From contig NZ_CAAAJC010000007.1 in NCBI RefSeq assembly GCF_900640175.1, forward strand, positions 1 through 64,000: DNA of 64,000 bases. The letters run 5' to 3'. Shown piece by piece: positions 47,630 through 57,900 of this stretch. Source of the stretch: Legionella sp. W10-070. GTDB lineage: Bacteria; Pseudomonadota; Gammaproteobacteria; Legionellales; Legionellaceae. The translations under genes and the position numbers were made by a program. The notes beneath the pieces were generated by a model. It saw only the letters and a list, made by a program, of their open reading frames with translations, was not told where the DNA came from and did not search any database. How positions within the stretch are numbered: the stretch's first letter is position 1; every line of letters starts with the position of its first letter.

Positions 47630-48979
47630 ATGCACCAAATTTGTTTAATTATGCAACGAGATGCCTTACCCCTTTCTGTAACAGAACTTAACCGTCAAAT
47701 TCGTTTCTGGTTGGAAAATGAAGTGGGCGATATAGCAGTTGCTGGAGAATTATCGAATCTGAGCAAACCAGGTTCCGGACATTTTTATTTTACTTTAAAA
47801 GACTCTGCCGCCCAGCTACGTTGCGTCTACTTTCGTAACCACCACACTATAGAGAGCAAAAATTTCAAAGATGGCCTGCAGGTCATTGCCAAAGGGAAAC
47901 TGAGCCTGTATGAAGCCAGAGGCGATTATCAGCTGATTGTTTACTCTTTAAGTGAAGCAGGATTAGGGGAACTTTATCGCCAGTTTGAAGAATTAAAAAT
48001 CAAACTTCATACTCAGGGACTATTTGCCCCCGACAAGAAAAAAAAGATACCACGATTCCCCGCGGTAATTGGAATCATTACTTCAGCTAGTGGCGCCGCA
48101 TTACATGATATTCTAACCACATTGGCTCGACGTTACCCATTGGCTACTGTAAAAATTTACGCCAGTGAAGTACAGGGTAAAGGTGCCGCTCCCCAACTGA
48201 TTAACGCGATTAACAAAGCGAATCAAGAGAAGCAGGCCGATGTATTGATTCTGGCACGTGGCGGGGGCAGCATTGAAGATTTATGGGCTTTTAATAACGA
48301 ACAACTGGCGTTGACAATTAGTCGCAGTCAATTACCTGTTGTTACAGGAATTGGACACGAAACTGATTTTACCATTGCTGATTTTGTAGCCGATCTGAGA
48401 GCGGCAACGCCTACCGCCGCTGCTGAAGCAGTAACACCGAATCAAATGGAATTATTGGTTACTCTGGAGACTATTGAGAAACGAATGACCTTTTTAATAA
48501 GTCGGTTCGCCCAACACAAAAAGCTTTTGCTTGCCAGCAGTATGGCTAAAATTTTATCGCCACAACAATTAATTGCCAAACATTGGCAAGCCATTGATTT
48601 TTTAGAACGTCAACTTTATCAATCAATGAATAATCTCCTGCATAAAAAACAAAACAGGATCAATTTTCTCCTTGCCAAATTGGCTGCACATAATCCAAAA
48701 ACCTTATTACAACAAACCCAAACCCAATTAGGATCACTGGAACAACGGTTAATTTACTCCATCCAATGGAAGTCCCACCAGCTAAAACAAACCTTCACTT
48801 CCTGCCTGGCTACATTGCATGCAGTCAGTCCCTTGGCTACACTGGATAGAGGCTATGCGATTGCAACCTATAATAAAAAAATTATTTTTAGCAATCATCA
48901 AGTTAGAAACAACGATATCATCAATGTACGCTTGGCTAAAGGAAGTATTGAATGCGAAGTAATTAATAATGAGGGATAA
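47630..48979 (+). CDS. xseA: Exodeoxyribonuclease VII large subunit
   Basis: A 449-residue protein with an N-terminal OB fold (VAGELSNLSKPGSGHFYFTL), the catalytic central domain (GIITSASGAALHDILTTLARR, LARGGGSIEDLWAFN, GIGHETDFTIADFVAD) and a C-terminal coiled coil ending in the family segment LDRGYAI. With XseB it degrades single-stranded DNA. ATG 47651 (MQRDALPLSV) may be the true start, as the first seven residues are not conserved. The next gene's ribosome site lies inside its last codons. Confidence 0.95.
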   Translation: MHQICLIMQRDALPLSVTELNRQIRFWLENEVGDIAVAGELSNLSKPGSGHFYFTLKDSAAQLRCVYFRNHHTIESKNFKDGLQVIAKGKLSLYEARGDYQLIVYSLSEAGLGELYRQFEELKIKLHTQGLFAPDKKKKIPRFPAVIGIITSASGAALHDILTTLARRYPLATVKIYASEVQGKGAAPQLINAINKANQEKQADVLILARGGGSIEDLWAFNNEQLALTISRSQLPVVTGIGHETDFTIADFVADLRAATPTAAAEAVTPNQMELLVTLETIEKRMTFLISRFAQHKKLLLASSMAKILSPQQLIAKHWQAIDFLERQLYQSMNNLLHKKQNRINFLLAKLAAHNPKTLLQQTQTQLGSLEQRLIYSIQWKSHQLKQTFTSCLATLHAVSPLATLDRGYAIATYNKKIIFSNHQVRNNDIINVRLAKGSIECEVINNEG

Positions 48980-48983
48980 ACGA

Positions 48984-49883
48984 ATGAAGAATTTTCTCAA
49001 ACTGGCAGGTTTTGCCACGCTGTTCTTTATAATTGTACCGACATGGTCAATAACTCTACCAGAAAATCATTCAGTCAATGGGGGGTTAACAATTATACCT
49101 ATTGATATTAAAGGAAAACCTGAAGTCTATTATGAAGGGAAAAAGATTGCTGTAGTCCCCAGCTTCCAACCTAATCAGTGGCTGCTGATAGTAGGGATTC
49201 CATTAGATAAACAGGAAGCCATCCAAAATCTTCTCATGACAAAACCCTATAAAATGTCGATTCCCTTCCATGTAACCGATAAATTTTATACCGCCCAATA
49301 TCTGACCATTAGCAATAATAGACTGGTTGATCCTTATGAAAATGACAAGCTTCGCATCGACAAGGAAAATAAAGAGATGGCTGAATTGTATGCCCAATTC
49401 AGTCCAATGGATCCCTTTGCTGAAGGCTTCAAAGCCCCTGCACACGGACCTATCACCAGTCTTTTTGGGCTGAGGCGTTTTTACAATAATCAGTCCCGTC
49501 CGCCTCATTCCGGTCTGGACATTGGCGCACCGGAGAGTTCACCAGTGCATACCATTGCCAAGGGGAACGTTGTCAGTACAAAAGACTATTTCTTTACCGG
49601 CAATACGGTGATTGTTGATCATGGTATGGGGGTTTTTTCTCTTTATGCCCATTTAAAGCGCATGGATGTGAAGGTGGGAGATCATTTAAAGCAAGGAGAG
49701 CAGGTAGGTATCGTTGGACAAACTGGCAGAGCGACCGGACCTCATTTACACTGGTCAATGATAATGAACCAAACGCTTGTTGACCCCCTTCTTTTTGTTC
49801 CGGTACGTATCATTACCGCTGTACCAAAGAAAGCACAACCACAACAGAAGGAAGCAGAGCCAAAAACGGGAGGGCGACTTTAA
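48984..49883 (+). CDS. M23 family (LytM-type) metallopeptidase
   Basis: About 299 residues with a signal peptide (LAGFATLFFIIVPTWS). An N-terminal beta domain (about 30-150) precedes a C-terminal LytM/peptidase M23 domain. The zinc site is seen in PPHSGLDIG (His and Asp) and GPHLHWSM (HxH), with GNTVIVDHGMGVFSLYAHL between, so it should be catalytically active on peptidoglycan in the periplasm. GAGGGA 8 nt upstream supports the ATG at 48984. Its stop codon TAA is made by the first bases of a MITE-like element, so the original 3' end may have been altered. Confidence 0.92.
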   Translation: MKNFLKLAGFATLFFIIVPTWSITLPENHSVNGGLTIIPIDIKGKPEVYYEGKKIAVVPSFQPNQWLLIVGIPLDKQEAIQNLLMTKPYKMSIPFHVTDKFYTAQYLTISNNRLVDPYENDKLRIDKENKEMAELYAQFSPMDPFAEGFKAPAHGPITSLFGLRRFYNNQSRPPHSGLDIGAPESSPVHTIAKGNVVSTKDYFFTGNTVIVDHGMGVFSLYAHLKRMDVKVGDHLKQGEQVGIVGQTGRATGPHLHWSMIMNQTLVDPLLFVPVRIITAVPKKAQPQQKEAEPKTGGRL

Positions 49884-50008
49884 GTGCGGTTTTTCCTTAA
49901 AATGGTAGCAAAATCCAGGGGCTTGAGTTTATTATCAAGCCCGGATCCCGGATTTCGCTGGCGCTCCATCCAGACTACTATTAGCATCAGTCGTTTTAAT
50001 CGCACCCT
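49880..50008. mobile_element. MITE-like copy C abutting the M23 peptidase stop
   Basis: Runs from TTAAGTGCGGTTTTTCC to TTTTAATCGCACCCT. The right half is well preserved (ATTTCGCTGGCGCTCCATCCAGACTAC); the left inner arm is mostly deleted, leaving only AAAATCCAGGG. The left end supplies the TAA stop of the upstream gene and the outer left terminus is missing. The element fills the gap to the rhomboid gene at 50029. Confidence 0.7.
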
Positions 50009-50028
50009 CAATACTGATATTAACCAGG

Positions 50029-50616
50029 ATGCCCATGCTTGAAGAACTTAATGCCAGTCTGGCGCTGATTATTGAACAGACTCAAAATAATATAACGATT
50101 CTAACAATTATACTGGCTACTCTCTGGTTAATATATTTTCTAAATCTTGTTTTCAATAATCACCTGCTCTATTTAGGGATCATTCCACGACGTCTTTATG
50201 GGCTTGGCGGGATTATTTTTGCCCCTTTGCTTCATGCAAATTTTAATCATCTTTTCTTTAATTCCATCCCGCTGCTGGTATTAAGTAATTTTGTTCTAAT
50301 CAACGGGCTACACTATTTTTTTATCGTTACTGTTATTATTACCATTCTGAGTGGTTTTTTGATCTGGTGTTTTGCCAAGCCAGGTATTCACATCGGTGCC
50401 AGTTCCTTAATCACCGGGTACTGGGCTTTATTAGTAAGTGATATTTTGCAGCAGGGCACTGCAACAGCAATTATTTTAGGAGTAATCAGTCTTTATTATT
50501 TCGCAGGAATATTCTTAGGCATTTTCCCAGGGAAAAAAGGTGTATCCTGGGAGGGCCATCTATTTGGATTAATCGCAGGCTTTATTGCCAGCTATTTAAT
50601 CGCTCATTTCGGATAA
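50029..50616 (+). CDS. Rhomboid family intramembrane serine protease
   Basis: A 195-residue membrane protein with about six hydrophobic helices. The family signatures are HANFNHLFFNSIPL (helix 2 His and Asn), the catalytic Ser in HIGASSLITGYW (GxSS) and the catalytic His in SWEGHLFGLIAG. It cleaves transmembrane substrates within the inner membrane; substrate unknown. The ATG at 50035 has a better-spaced AGGA and may be the actual start. Confidence 0.9.
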   Translation: MPMLEELNASLALIIEQTQNNITILTIILATLWLIYFLNLVFNNHLLYLGIIPRRLYGLGGIIFAPLLHANFNHLFFNSIPLLVLSNFVLINGLHYFFIVTVIITILSGFLIWCFAKPGIHIGASSLITGYWALLVSDILQQGTATAIILGVISLYYFAGIFLGIFPGKKGVSWEGHLFGLIAGFIASYLIAHFG

Positions 50617-50632
50617 TGACGACAGCCTCTAA

Positions 50633-51604
50633 CTACCCAAGATCAAAGGGCTTACCAATCCCCCCTTCTTTTGCATTTTGATAAACGGCCTGCGCAATAC
50701 TGATATCTTGAATTGCCAATCCTACCGACTTAAAGACGGTCATTTTGTCTCTATAGGAGGAAGAATCCCCCTGAATAACAGCTCCAAGCTCCAGAATTGA
50801 AGTTTCTTCAAGCGCTTTATTTTCAATTGCATGGATAATCTCACCAGCCTCACTAAGAGCTGCTTCCTTTTGATCGACTACAACAATCGCTTTAGCCAAC
50901 ACATCATCTGATAGTTCACGCATTTCTTTTGTATGAGAACCGATAGCATTAATATGCACAGTAGATTTAACATCCTGTAAGCTGATAAGAGGAGTATTAC
51001 TGCCCGTGGCAGTACAGATAATATCGGCATCCTTCACGGCACTATGAATATCAGCATGTGTTCTGACCTCGAACTGATGTTTTACTTTTTCTGCAAATAA
51101 CGCGGCTCTTTCCTTGTTCCGTGACCAGATAGATACACATTGGATATCACGCACAGCAGCAACAGCCTCAAGCTGGGTAAATGCCTGAACTCCTGCACCA
51201 ATAATTGCCACATGACGGACATTTTCGCTAGTAAGGTATTTGGTCGCCAAACCCGATACTGCCCCTGTTCGCAAAGCAGTTAAATAAGCTGCTTCCATAA
51301 TTGCTTCCAGCCTGCCTGTTTGAGCATCCAATAGTAAAATTGCCCCATTAATGGATGGTATGTTTTTATCTTGATTATGGGGGAATATGGAAACCACTTT
51401 TAAACCAAGTGCTTTTTGCTCAGGAAGATAAGCTGGCATAGTTAACGTCAAGCCATCCTCTCCAGAAACAGCTACAGGTGTTCTAAGAGGCAGAACACAT
51501 CGCCGAGCTGCTAATTGGACAAACGCTTTTTCCATGGCATCTATTGCTTCAACCATGGTAATGGATTGCTTAATATCTTCAAGTTTTAGCAAGGTCAAGC
51601 TCAT
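50633..51604 (-). CDS. Ornithine cyclodeaminase/mu-crystallin family protein
   Basis: A 323-residue NAD(P)-dependent enzyme. The N-terminal MVEAIDAMEKAF and RTPVAV segments, the KVVSIFPHN substrate region, TALRTGAVSGLATKYL, and the Rossmann GAGVQAFTQLEA are typical. Members include ornithine cyclodeaminase, alanine dehydrogenase (archaeal type) and imine reductases; substrate is not resolved. The ATG at 51604 has AGGGG 8 nt upstream; a longer frame to 51643 is less likely. Confidence 0.88.
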   Translation of the reverse strand: MSLTLLKLEDIKQSITMVEAIDAMEKAFVQLAARRCVLPLRTPVAVSGEDGLTLTMPAYLPEQKALGLKVVSIFPHNQDKNIPSINGAILLLDAQTGRLEAIMEAAYLTALRTGAVSGLATKYLTSENVRHVAIIGAGVQAFTQLEAVAAVRDIQCVSIWSRNKERAALFAEKVKHQFEVRTHADIHSAVKDADIICTATGSNTPLISLQDVKSTVHINAIGSHTKEMRELSDDVLAKAIVVVDQKEAALSEAGEIIHAIENKALEETSILELGAVIQGDSSSYRDKMTVFKSVGLAIQDISIAQAVYQNAKEGGIGKPFDLG

Positions 51605-51680
51605 CGTCTGATGCCCCTTCTTAATAAAAACATTTACCAACATGCAGTATATAACAAATTTCCCAAATCAGAAATTCACA

Positions 51681-52769
51681 CTAAGACTCAATCGCTTCTT
51701 TCACTGATTGGCTTTGCAAAAACAACGTTTGCGTTGGGAATGCACACTCTGCACCGTTTGAGTTAATAATTTGTAAGATTTTCATAAACACATCATGTTG
51801 CACTGCTTGAAACTTAATCCGGTTGGTTGTTTTAGTAAAGGCGTAGACCATAAAATTTAATGAGGAGGAACCGAATTCAACCAAATTAACGATGATGGTT
51901 TGTTGATTATCAATTTCCGGGTGGTTCATCAGCATCTGCCGTATGTCAGCTGTAAGAGACTCGATCTTGTCTGCATCCTGGTAACGCACTCCAACTGTAG
52001 TTTTAATTCGGCGATTAGTCATCCTCGACGGATTCTCAACACTAATATTTAAAAAAACACCATTTGGAACGTATAATGGGCTTCTATCAAAGGTCCTGAT
52101 ACAAGTTACTCTCCAGCCAATAAACTCTACAGTACCTTCAATAGCCTTATCGGGCGAGCGTATCCAATCGCCTACCTTGAAAGGCCGATCCAGATAAATC
52201 ACAAGGCTGCCAAAGAAGTTAGCCAGCAAATCTTTTGAAGCAAACGCAATAGCGGCCCCTCCCAATCCTCCAAAGGCCAATAATCCGGAAATCGGTAATC
52301 CAAAAATCTGCATGGAAACAAGGATCGAGGTAATGATAACAGAAATAGTTACTAACTGACTCAGTGCATGAACCAGTGTTTTATCCACCTCTTTGCTATT
52401 TTGCACACAGGCGCGGATATACAATATTTCTATATTATGAATAAAGCGGATAAGGCCCCAGCTGATAGCGATAATGAATCCAAATTTCTTTAACTGGGGT
52501 ATGTAGCCGGTAAAAAACAAGTCAGGATTATAAGCAGCTACCAAACTTGCTGCAGCTGAAATCCCAACTAACCAGATTAAAAAAGCAAGCGGTGCTTTTA
52601 TCGCTTTTAATAAGGCATCATCATAAATTATTTTAGTGCGCTCCGCTTTAACAATTAGCTTATTAATTATTTTTGCAGCAATCATATGCAATAAAGCGGT
52701 TATGAAAACAACAGAAAAAATACGAATAATCCAAAAATGTTCTTGAGTAAAAGTAATCAGTTTTGTCAT
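51681..52769 (-). CDS. Small-conductance mechanosensitive channel (MscS family)
   Basis: A 362-residue inner-membrane protein with four or five hydrophobic helices followed by the MscS core. GLPISGLLAFGGLGGAAIAF (pore-lining helix, Gly/Ala-rich) runs into ASKDLLANFFGSLVIYLDRPFKVGDWI in successive parts. The beta domain and C-terminal cytoplasmic domain follow. It releases solutes on hypo-osmotic shock. It is longer at the N-terminus than E. coli MscS, resembling YbdG/YnaI-type relatives. Confidence 0.93.
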   Translation of the reverse strand: MTKLITFTQEHFWIIRIFSVVFITALLHMIAAKIINKLIVKAERTKIIYDDALLKAIKAPLAFLIWLVGISAAASLVAAYNPDLFFTGYIPQLKKFGFIIAISWGLIRFIHNIEILYIRACVQNSKEVDKTLVHALSQLVTISVIITSILVSMQIFGLPISGLLAFGGLGGAAIAFASKDLLANFFGSLVIYLDRPFKVGDWIRSPDKAIEGTVEFIGWRVTCIRTFDRSPLYVPNGVFLNISVENPSRMTNRRIKTTVGVRYQDADKIESLTADIRQMLMNHPEIDNQQTIIVNLVEFGSSSLNFMVYAFTKTTNRIKFQAVQHDVFMKILQIINSNGAECAFPTQTLFLQSQSVKEAIES

Positions 52770-53037
52770 AGGAAATTATAATTCAGATCGAAAAAAGCCA
52801 ATTATAGTGCATTTGTGATAATGAACAAAAAAATTATGGATTTAATGCGGTTATTATCTCTTTACTGGTGCACTCCTTCGAGGAGTTAGCTTAACCACTA
52901 TTCATAATCTTACATAAGTCATTGATTTTAATACCTGTCTAATGCTAATTTACCGCAGGCTTACCGAATTAAGCCTCAATCACCTCACACCAATTACGTT
53001 TATTAAATCTTGCTTATCTAGCATAAGGACTGAAATC

Positions 53038-54573
53038 ATGCAAAGAAAAAAAAGACATTATTTTAGGAATATCATACTAACAGCCTTTTTCTTCTGTCTG
53101 ATGCTGCCGAATGTGCAGGCGGCCAAGCCCCTATGGACGTTTGTACCGCAAACACCTACCGAAATTACCGTAACTAAAGAGGATAGCGTACAGGTTATCT
53201 ACACCGTGCACAATCAGTCCTCAAGACCAAAAATTCTGGTGATGAAACCCATTGCCGGCATAAGTCAAAGCACGCCCTGTCAATTAGCACCCAAAGGGGT
53301 CTGTACGCTGACGCTCAACGTGAATGGTTCAGCCTTGCAGGGAGATGTGTTCGGTGGCCCTGTTTTATGTCAGCAGGGTAATGACTTGCAGTGTTACCAG
53401 CCGGGTTCGGCCAATATCGTGCACATTCGTCTGATAGAACAGCCCCCTGTTCAGCAATTCACCATCACGCCATCAGCAGGAGCGAACGGCTCCATTTCGC
53501 CTGCAACGGCGCAAGTGGTTAGTGCCGGAAGCAGCCTGACGTTTACGGCAATACCGGATGCAGACTTCGGGGTCAACCAGTGGTTGCTGGATGGCAATGC
53601 GGTACAGACTGGCGGTACCAGCTATCAATTGAACAACATCCAGATCAATCATACCGTGCAGGTGACCTTTAATCAGACAACGCTGTCTCCTCTCTCCCAA
53701 AACCTGGCGCTGTCAATTAACAGTCCTGGAGCTGATCCTGCACTAGTTGGCAATGCACGCATCATCCGTATAGAAAATACAGGCTCAATCCCAGCAAACA
53801 ACGTCCAGGTGAGCACATCCGGATTTCCTGCTGGCACCTCGATTACCAGTAATGGTTGCACCGGCACACTCAACGCAGGAGCTAACTGCGACATTACCAT
53901 CACCCCGGGTGGTACTGCCAGCCCTGATAACAGTGCTAATGCCTGTACCACTTCACCAGGGACTGAGCCTTTGCCTACTGTTGTCACAGTCAGTGCCGAT
54001 AATGCACCCTCAACCAACATTAATGTCTTGGTTCTAGGATACGGCTGTATCTATCAGGGGGGATTTTTGTTTTCTGTCGATGACTCCACTTCTAATACTG
54101 GAAGTATAGGTGGGAAAGTCGCAGCATTAATTGATGAAGAATCAGCAAACCCAAATGGCTTCGAGTGGGCACCAGCAGTACCCGACAATACAACAGCTGA
54201 TAGTATCACCGATGGATTTGCCAACACCCACTCCCTTGCAGTCCCAGTAGATCAATACCCAGCAGCACAAGCCTGTTTGAACAAGAGTGCTCAGGGTTTT
54301 ATTGACTGGTTCATGCCGGCGATTTGCGAGCTTGGACGATTTGCCGGTATAGGCATTGATCCTGGTTGTGGCGTTGCAAATGCTAATCTATATTCTACTT
54401 TACATACGAATAATTTAGGCGGTTTTGGAAATTTCAGCTACTGGAGTTCTACCCAGTTTTCCGGCCTTCCTGAATTTCTAGCCTGGTATCAGTTCTTCGG
54501 TGATGGCAACTTGACGAATATTAGCAAGACCTTCGAACTTCGGGTTAGGTGTGTCCGGGCTTTTACCCCGTAA
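53038..54573 (+). CDS. Secreted protein with InlB-type repeat and Lcl_C (DUF1566) domain
   Basis: About 511 residues from the ATG at 53038, which places a signal peptide first (FRNIILTAFFFCLMLPNVQA). Then come a beta-rich N-terminal domain (about 25-130), one InlB B-type/bacterial repeat (from FTITPSAGANGSISPATAQV to the HTVQVTFNQ segment), a domain rich in Thr, Ser and Pro resembling CARDB-like beta modules, and a C-terminal domain with YWSSTQFS, AWYQFFGDG and RVRCVRAF. That last domain matches the Lcl_C/DUF1566 domain of the Legionella collagen-like adhesin Lcl. It is probably a surface or secreted adhesin. DNA in 53040-54000 looks clearly GC-richer than its surroundings, suggesting transfer of the N-terminal modules. 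Confidence 0.82.
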   Translation: MQRKKRHYFRNIILTAFFFCLMLPNVQAAKPLWTFVPQTPTEITVTKEDSVQVIYTVHNQSSRPKILVMKPIAGISQSTPCQLAPKGVCTLTLNVNGSALQGDVFGGPVLCQQGNDLQCYQPGSANIVHIRLIEQPPVQQFTITPSAGANGSISPATAQVVSAGSSLTFTAIPDADFGVNQWLLDGNAVQTGGTSYQLNNIQINHTVQVTFNQTTLSPLSQNLALSINSPGADPALVGNARIIRIENTGSIPANNVQVSTSGFPAGTSITSNGCTGTLNAGANCDITITPGGTASPDNSANACTTSPGTEPLPTVVTVSADNAPSTNINVLVLGYGCIYQGGFLFSVDDSTSNTGSIGGKVAALIDEESANPNGFEWAPAVPDNTTADSITDGFANTHSLAVPVDQYPAAQACLNKSAQGFIDWFMPAICELGRFAGIGIDPGCGVANANLYSTLHTNNLGGFGNFSYWSSTQFSGLPEFLAWYQFFGDGNLTNISKTFELRVRCVRAFTP

Positions 54574-54593
54574 TCACTTGCCTATTTTCTTTT

Positions 54594-54621
54594 GAGGCAG
54601 TAAAGCTGCCTCTTGACTTTT
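54594..54621 (+). terminator. Rho-independent terminator after the Lcl_C-domain gene
   Basis: GAGGCAG (54594-54600) and CTGCCTC (54606-54612) form a perfect 7-bp stem with a 5-nt loop, followed by TTGACTTTTT. It lies 21 nt beyond the stop codon. Confidence 0.7.
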
Positions 54622-54679
54622 TAAAGACAGATTATTCGTATTTGATTATAGCCGATACAAAGCAATATATTAATGGTAA

Positions 54680-54870
54680 ACCAGCATTGAAAACTTGTTA
54701 TTTCATCACTGGGATAGAAATGCAAAATATATTGATCTGCAGAAAATTAGTTATATTGGGCTCTTGATGTCAATTTTAGAGAAGATGACCCAACAGTACA
54801 CAAGTACAACGCGCCAGAGGATTCCGGAGTGTTTAGGCATATTAATAGTCTTCTCAATGAAAAAACCTGA
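54680..54870 (+). pseudogene. Possible frameshifted gene remnant
   Basis: One frame reads TSIENLLFHHWDRNAKYIDL and on to KISYIGL. Continuing after a single-base shift near 54766, another frame gives DVNFREDDPTVHKYNAPEDS and then GVFRHINSLLNEKT before a stop at 54868-54870. Both halves look like protein rather than noise, and neither has a start with a ribosome site. I read it as the end of a decayed gene, family unrecognised, between the adhesin terminator and mfd. Confidence 0.35.
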
Positions 54871-54956
54871 AAAAAGGAGTTAAGGCAGCTAAAGCCAAGT
54901 CTGGATTATCGCACTCATTGTTAATTAATAGATGTTTTATACTGAAATTATTGTTG

Positions 54957-54962
54957 TATACT
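54957..54962 (+). promoter_or_regulatory. Candidate -10 box of mfd
   Basis: TATACT lies immediately before an ATG at 54964. Transcription from it would begin near 54968, past that ATG, which supports the second ATG at 54997 as the mfd start. No good -35 is visible. Confidence 0.3.
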
Positions 54963-54996
54963 AATGCGCTTTAATTGCCAGACGTTCTTTCACTCC

Positions 54997-57900
54997 ATGG
55001 AAAAATCGATATTTAACCTTCCCCAAAATAGCGCCAGACAAACCTGGGGACAATTGTATGGATGTAGTCTACCCTTAGTCCTTGCTGAATTTTGTCAGCA
55101 ATACTCTGGCGTTAAACTTTTAATTACCCCTGATAACTTGACTGCAGGTCAACTCCTCGCTGAGCTTCGCTTCTTCCTTGGAACAGAAGAGCCTTCACAG
55201 GAATTATTGTTATTTCCTGACTGGGAAACATTACCCTATGACCAGTTTTCACCTCATCAGGACATTATCTCCGAGCGACTATCCACCTTGAATCGGCTTC
55301 AGCAAAGCTCAAATGCTATCGTCATCAGCTCGGCAAGTACCTTAATGCACCGTTTATGCCCCCCGCAGTTCCTCCACCAGCATGCTTTAACGCTAAAAGA
55401 GGGCCAGACCCTGAATCTGGAGCGCTTTAGACAGCAATTACAACAAGCAGGATACCATTGTGTAAACAAGGTGTTGGAACATGGGGAATTTGCTGTAAGG
55501 GGCGCAATTATTGATGTTTTCCCTATGGGAAGCTCCACTCCTTTTCGCATTGAATTATTTGATGATGTTGTTGAGAGCTTGCGTCAATTTGATACCGAGA
55601 CACAACGAACCATTAAGAGGCTCTCGGCAATTGATCTTTTACCAGCACGTGAACTGCCATTAAATGAGCAAAGTATTACTTTATTTCGACGTGCTTTTAG
55701 AGAACAATTTGCGGGTAATCCCAGTCACTGTCCAATTTATGAGGCAGTCAGTGACAGGCAATTTCCTTCAGGTATCGAATATTACCTGCCATTATTTTTT
55801 GACCAAACAGCCACTTTCTTTGATTATTTACCAACAGATACCAAGATATGCCTTATTGAGGCAATTCAAGACCAGGCTGAACAATTTTGGCAGGAAGTAT
55901 CTACCCGCTATGAACAACGCAGTTATGATATTACCCGCCCTATTCTCAAACCCAGTCATTGTTTTCTAACACCCACTGAGTTGCTGACTCATACCAACCA
56001 GTATCAACCGCTACGTTGCTATCATAAAGCAATAGAAAAGAAAGGAACCTTTAACTTTAATATTGGAAAAGCACCGTCCTTGCCTCTGGAGCGACAGGCA
56101 GAACATCCTCTTGCAAAACTTGTTCATTACTTAACCGATGAAACGAAGCGCTACCTTATCGTGACGGAAAGTGCCGGGCGGCGTGAGGTTCTTTTAGACC
56201 TTTTAAAACAAGAAGGAGTAACACCTAAAGTACAGCCTTCCTGGCAACATTTTCTTACTGATGACAGTCCAATCAATATCACCACTGGACCCCTTATTTA
56301 TGGTGCAGAATTTCTGGAACAAAACATTGTCCTCATCGTAGAAGCACAGTTGTTTGGTGAGCAGGCTGTACCCCAACGCCGCAGTGGGCAAAAAGCAATT
56401 GATCCTGATTTAATTATCCGCGACTTAGCTGAGCTGCGGGTAGATGCTCCTGTAGTTCACTTACAATTCGGTGTAGGCCGTTATAAAGGGCTGAAAACCC
56501 TGGAAAGCAGCGGAACTGTCAATGAATTTCTCATATTAGCCTATGCTGGTGAAGATAGAATTTACGTCCCTGTTACATCCTTGCATCTGATTAGTCGTTA
56601 CACAGGTACTGATAGCGATCATGCTCCATTGCACAAACTTGGCTCTGATCAGTGGCAAAAAGAAAGAAGAAAGGCTTCGGAAAAAATTCATGACATCGCC
56701 ATTGAGCTACTGGAAATCTATGCCAAGCGCGAAGCAAAACCAGGATATATTTATCAATTTGACCAAAGCGACTACCACCGTTTCGCCAGTGGCTTCCCTT
56801 TTATTGAAACCACAGACCAACTTCAAGCCATTGAACAAATTATTAAAGATATGGAATCAACCCGCCCTATGGATAGACTCATCTGCGGCGATGTAGGTTT
56901 TGGCAAAACTGAAGTTGCCATGCGTGCTGCGTTTATTGCTGTTCAAAATGGAAAACAGGTTTGTGTATTGGTACCGACAACATTGCTTGCAGGCCAACAC
57001 TTTGAAACCTTTCGTGATCGTTTTGCTCAATTCCCTGTTAATATTGACTTGCTTTCACGCTTTCGCAGCGGCAAAGAATCAGAAAAAGTGATCGCTGGTT
57101 TGAAAAGCGGGCAGGTTGATATTGTCATTGGCACCCATAAGCTCTTTTCAAAAACCATCGAATTTAAAAACCTGGGGTTACTTATCATCGATGAAGAACA
57201 TCGATTTGGTGTTAAACAAAAAGAACATATCAAATCGTTGAGAACCCATGTTGATATCTTGTCCATGACAGCCACCCCTATTCCCAGAACATTGAACATG
57301 GCCATGGCAGGCATTCGAGATATTTCACTTATTGCCACCCCGCCGGCCAAACGATTAGCCATCAAAACATTCTGGCAGGAAAAAAGCGATTTTACTCTGC
57401 GCGAAGCTATCCTTCGTGAAATATTGCGAGGAGGCCAGGTTTATTTCCTTCATAATGACATCCAGACCATAGAGCGTGTCTGTCAAGATTTGCAATTGCT
57501 GGCTCCAGAAGCCAAAATCCGCAGCGCACATGGCCAAATGCGCGAACGTGAGCTGGAGCGTATTATGTCGGATTTCTACCACCATCGCTTTAATGTGCTG
57601 GTCTGCACAACAATTATTGAAACAGGTATTGATATACCAACAGCAAATACCATTATCATTGATCGGGCGGATAAGTTTGGTTTGGCGCAACTTCATCAAT
57701 TACGAGGCCGGGTAGGCCGCTCTCATCATCAGGCTTATGCCTATTTGCTTACTCCCAATAAAAAACTGCTAACCCAGGATGCTATTAAACGTCTGGAAGC
57801 CATTGTTTCCCTGGAAGATCTGGGAGCTGGTTTCACCCTGGCAACCCATGATATGGAAATTCGAGGAGCAGGAGAATTATTGGGAGAAGATCAAAGCGGC

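Noticed and set aside
57355-57699. 114-codon antisense ORF inside mfd, and similar long antisense frames in murA, kdsD, trpD and glsA
   Set aside because: They lie fully inside well-conserved genes, and their translations are low-complexity or resemble frame shadows.
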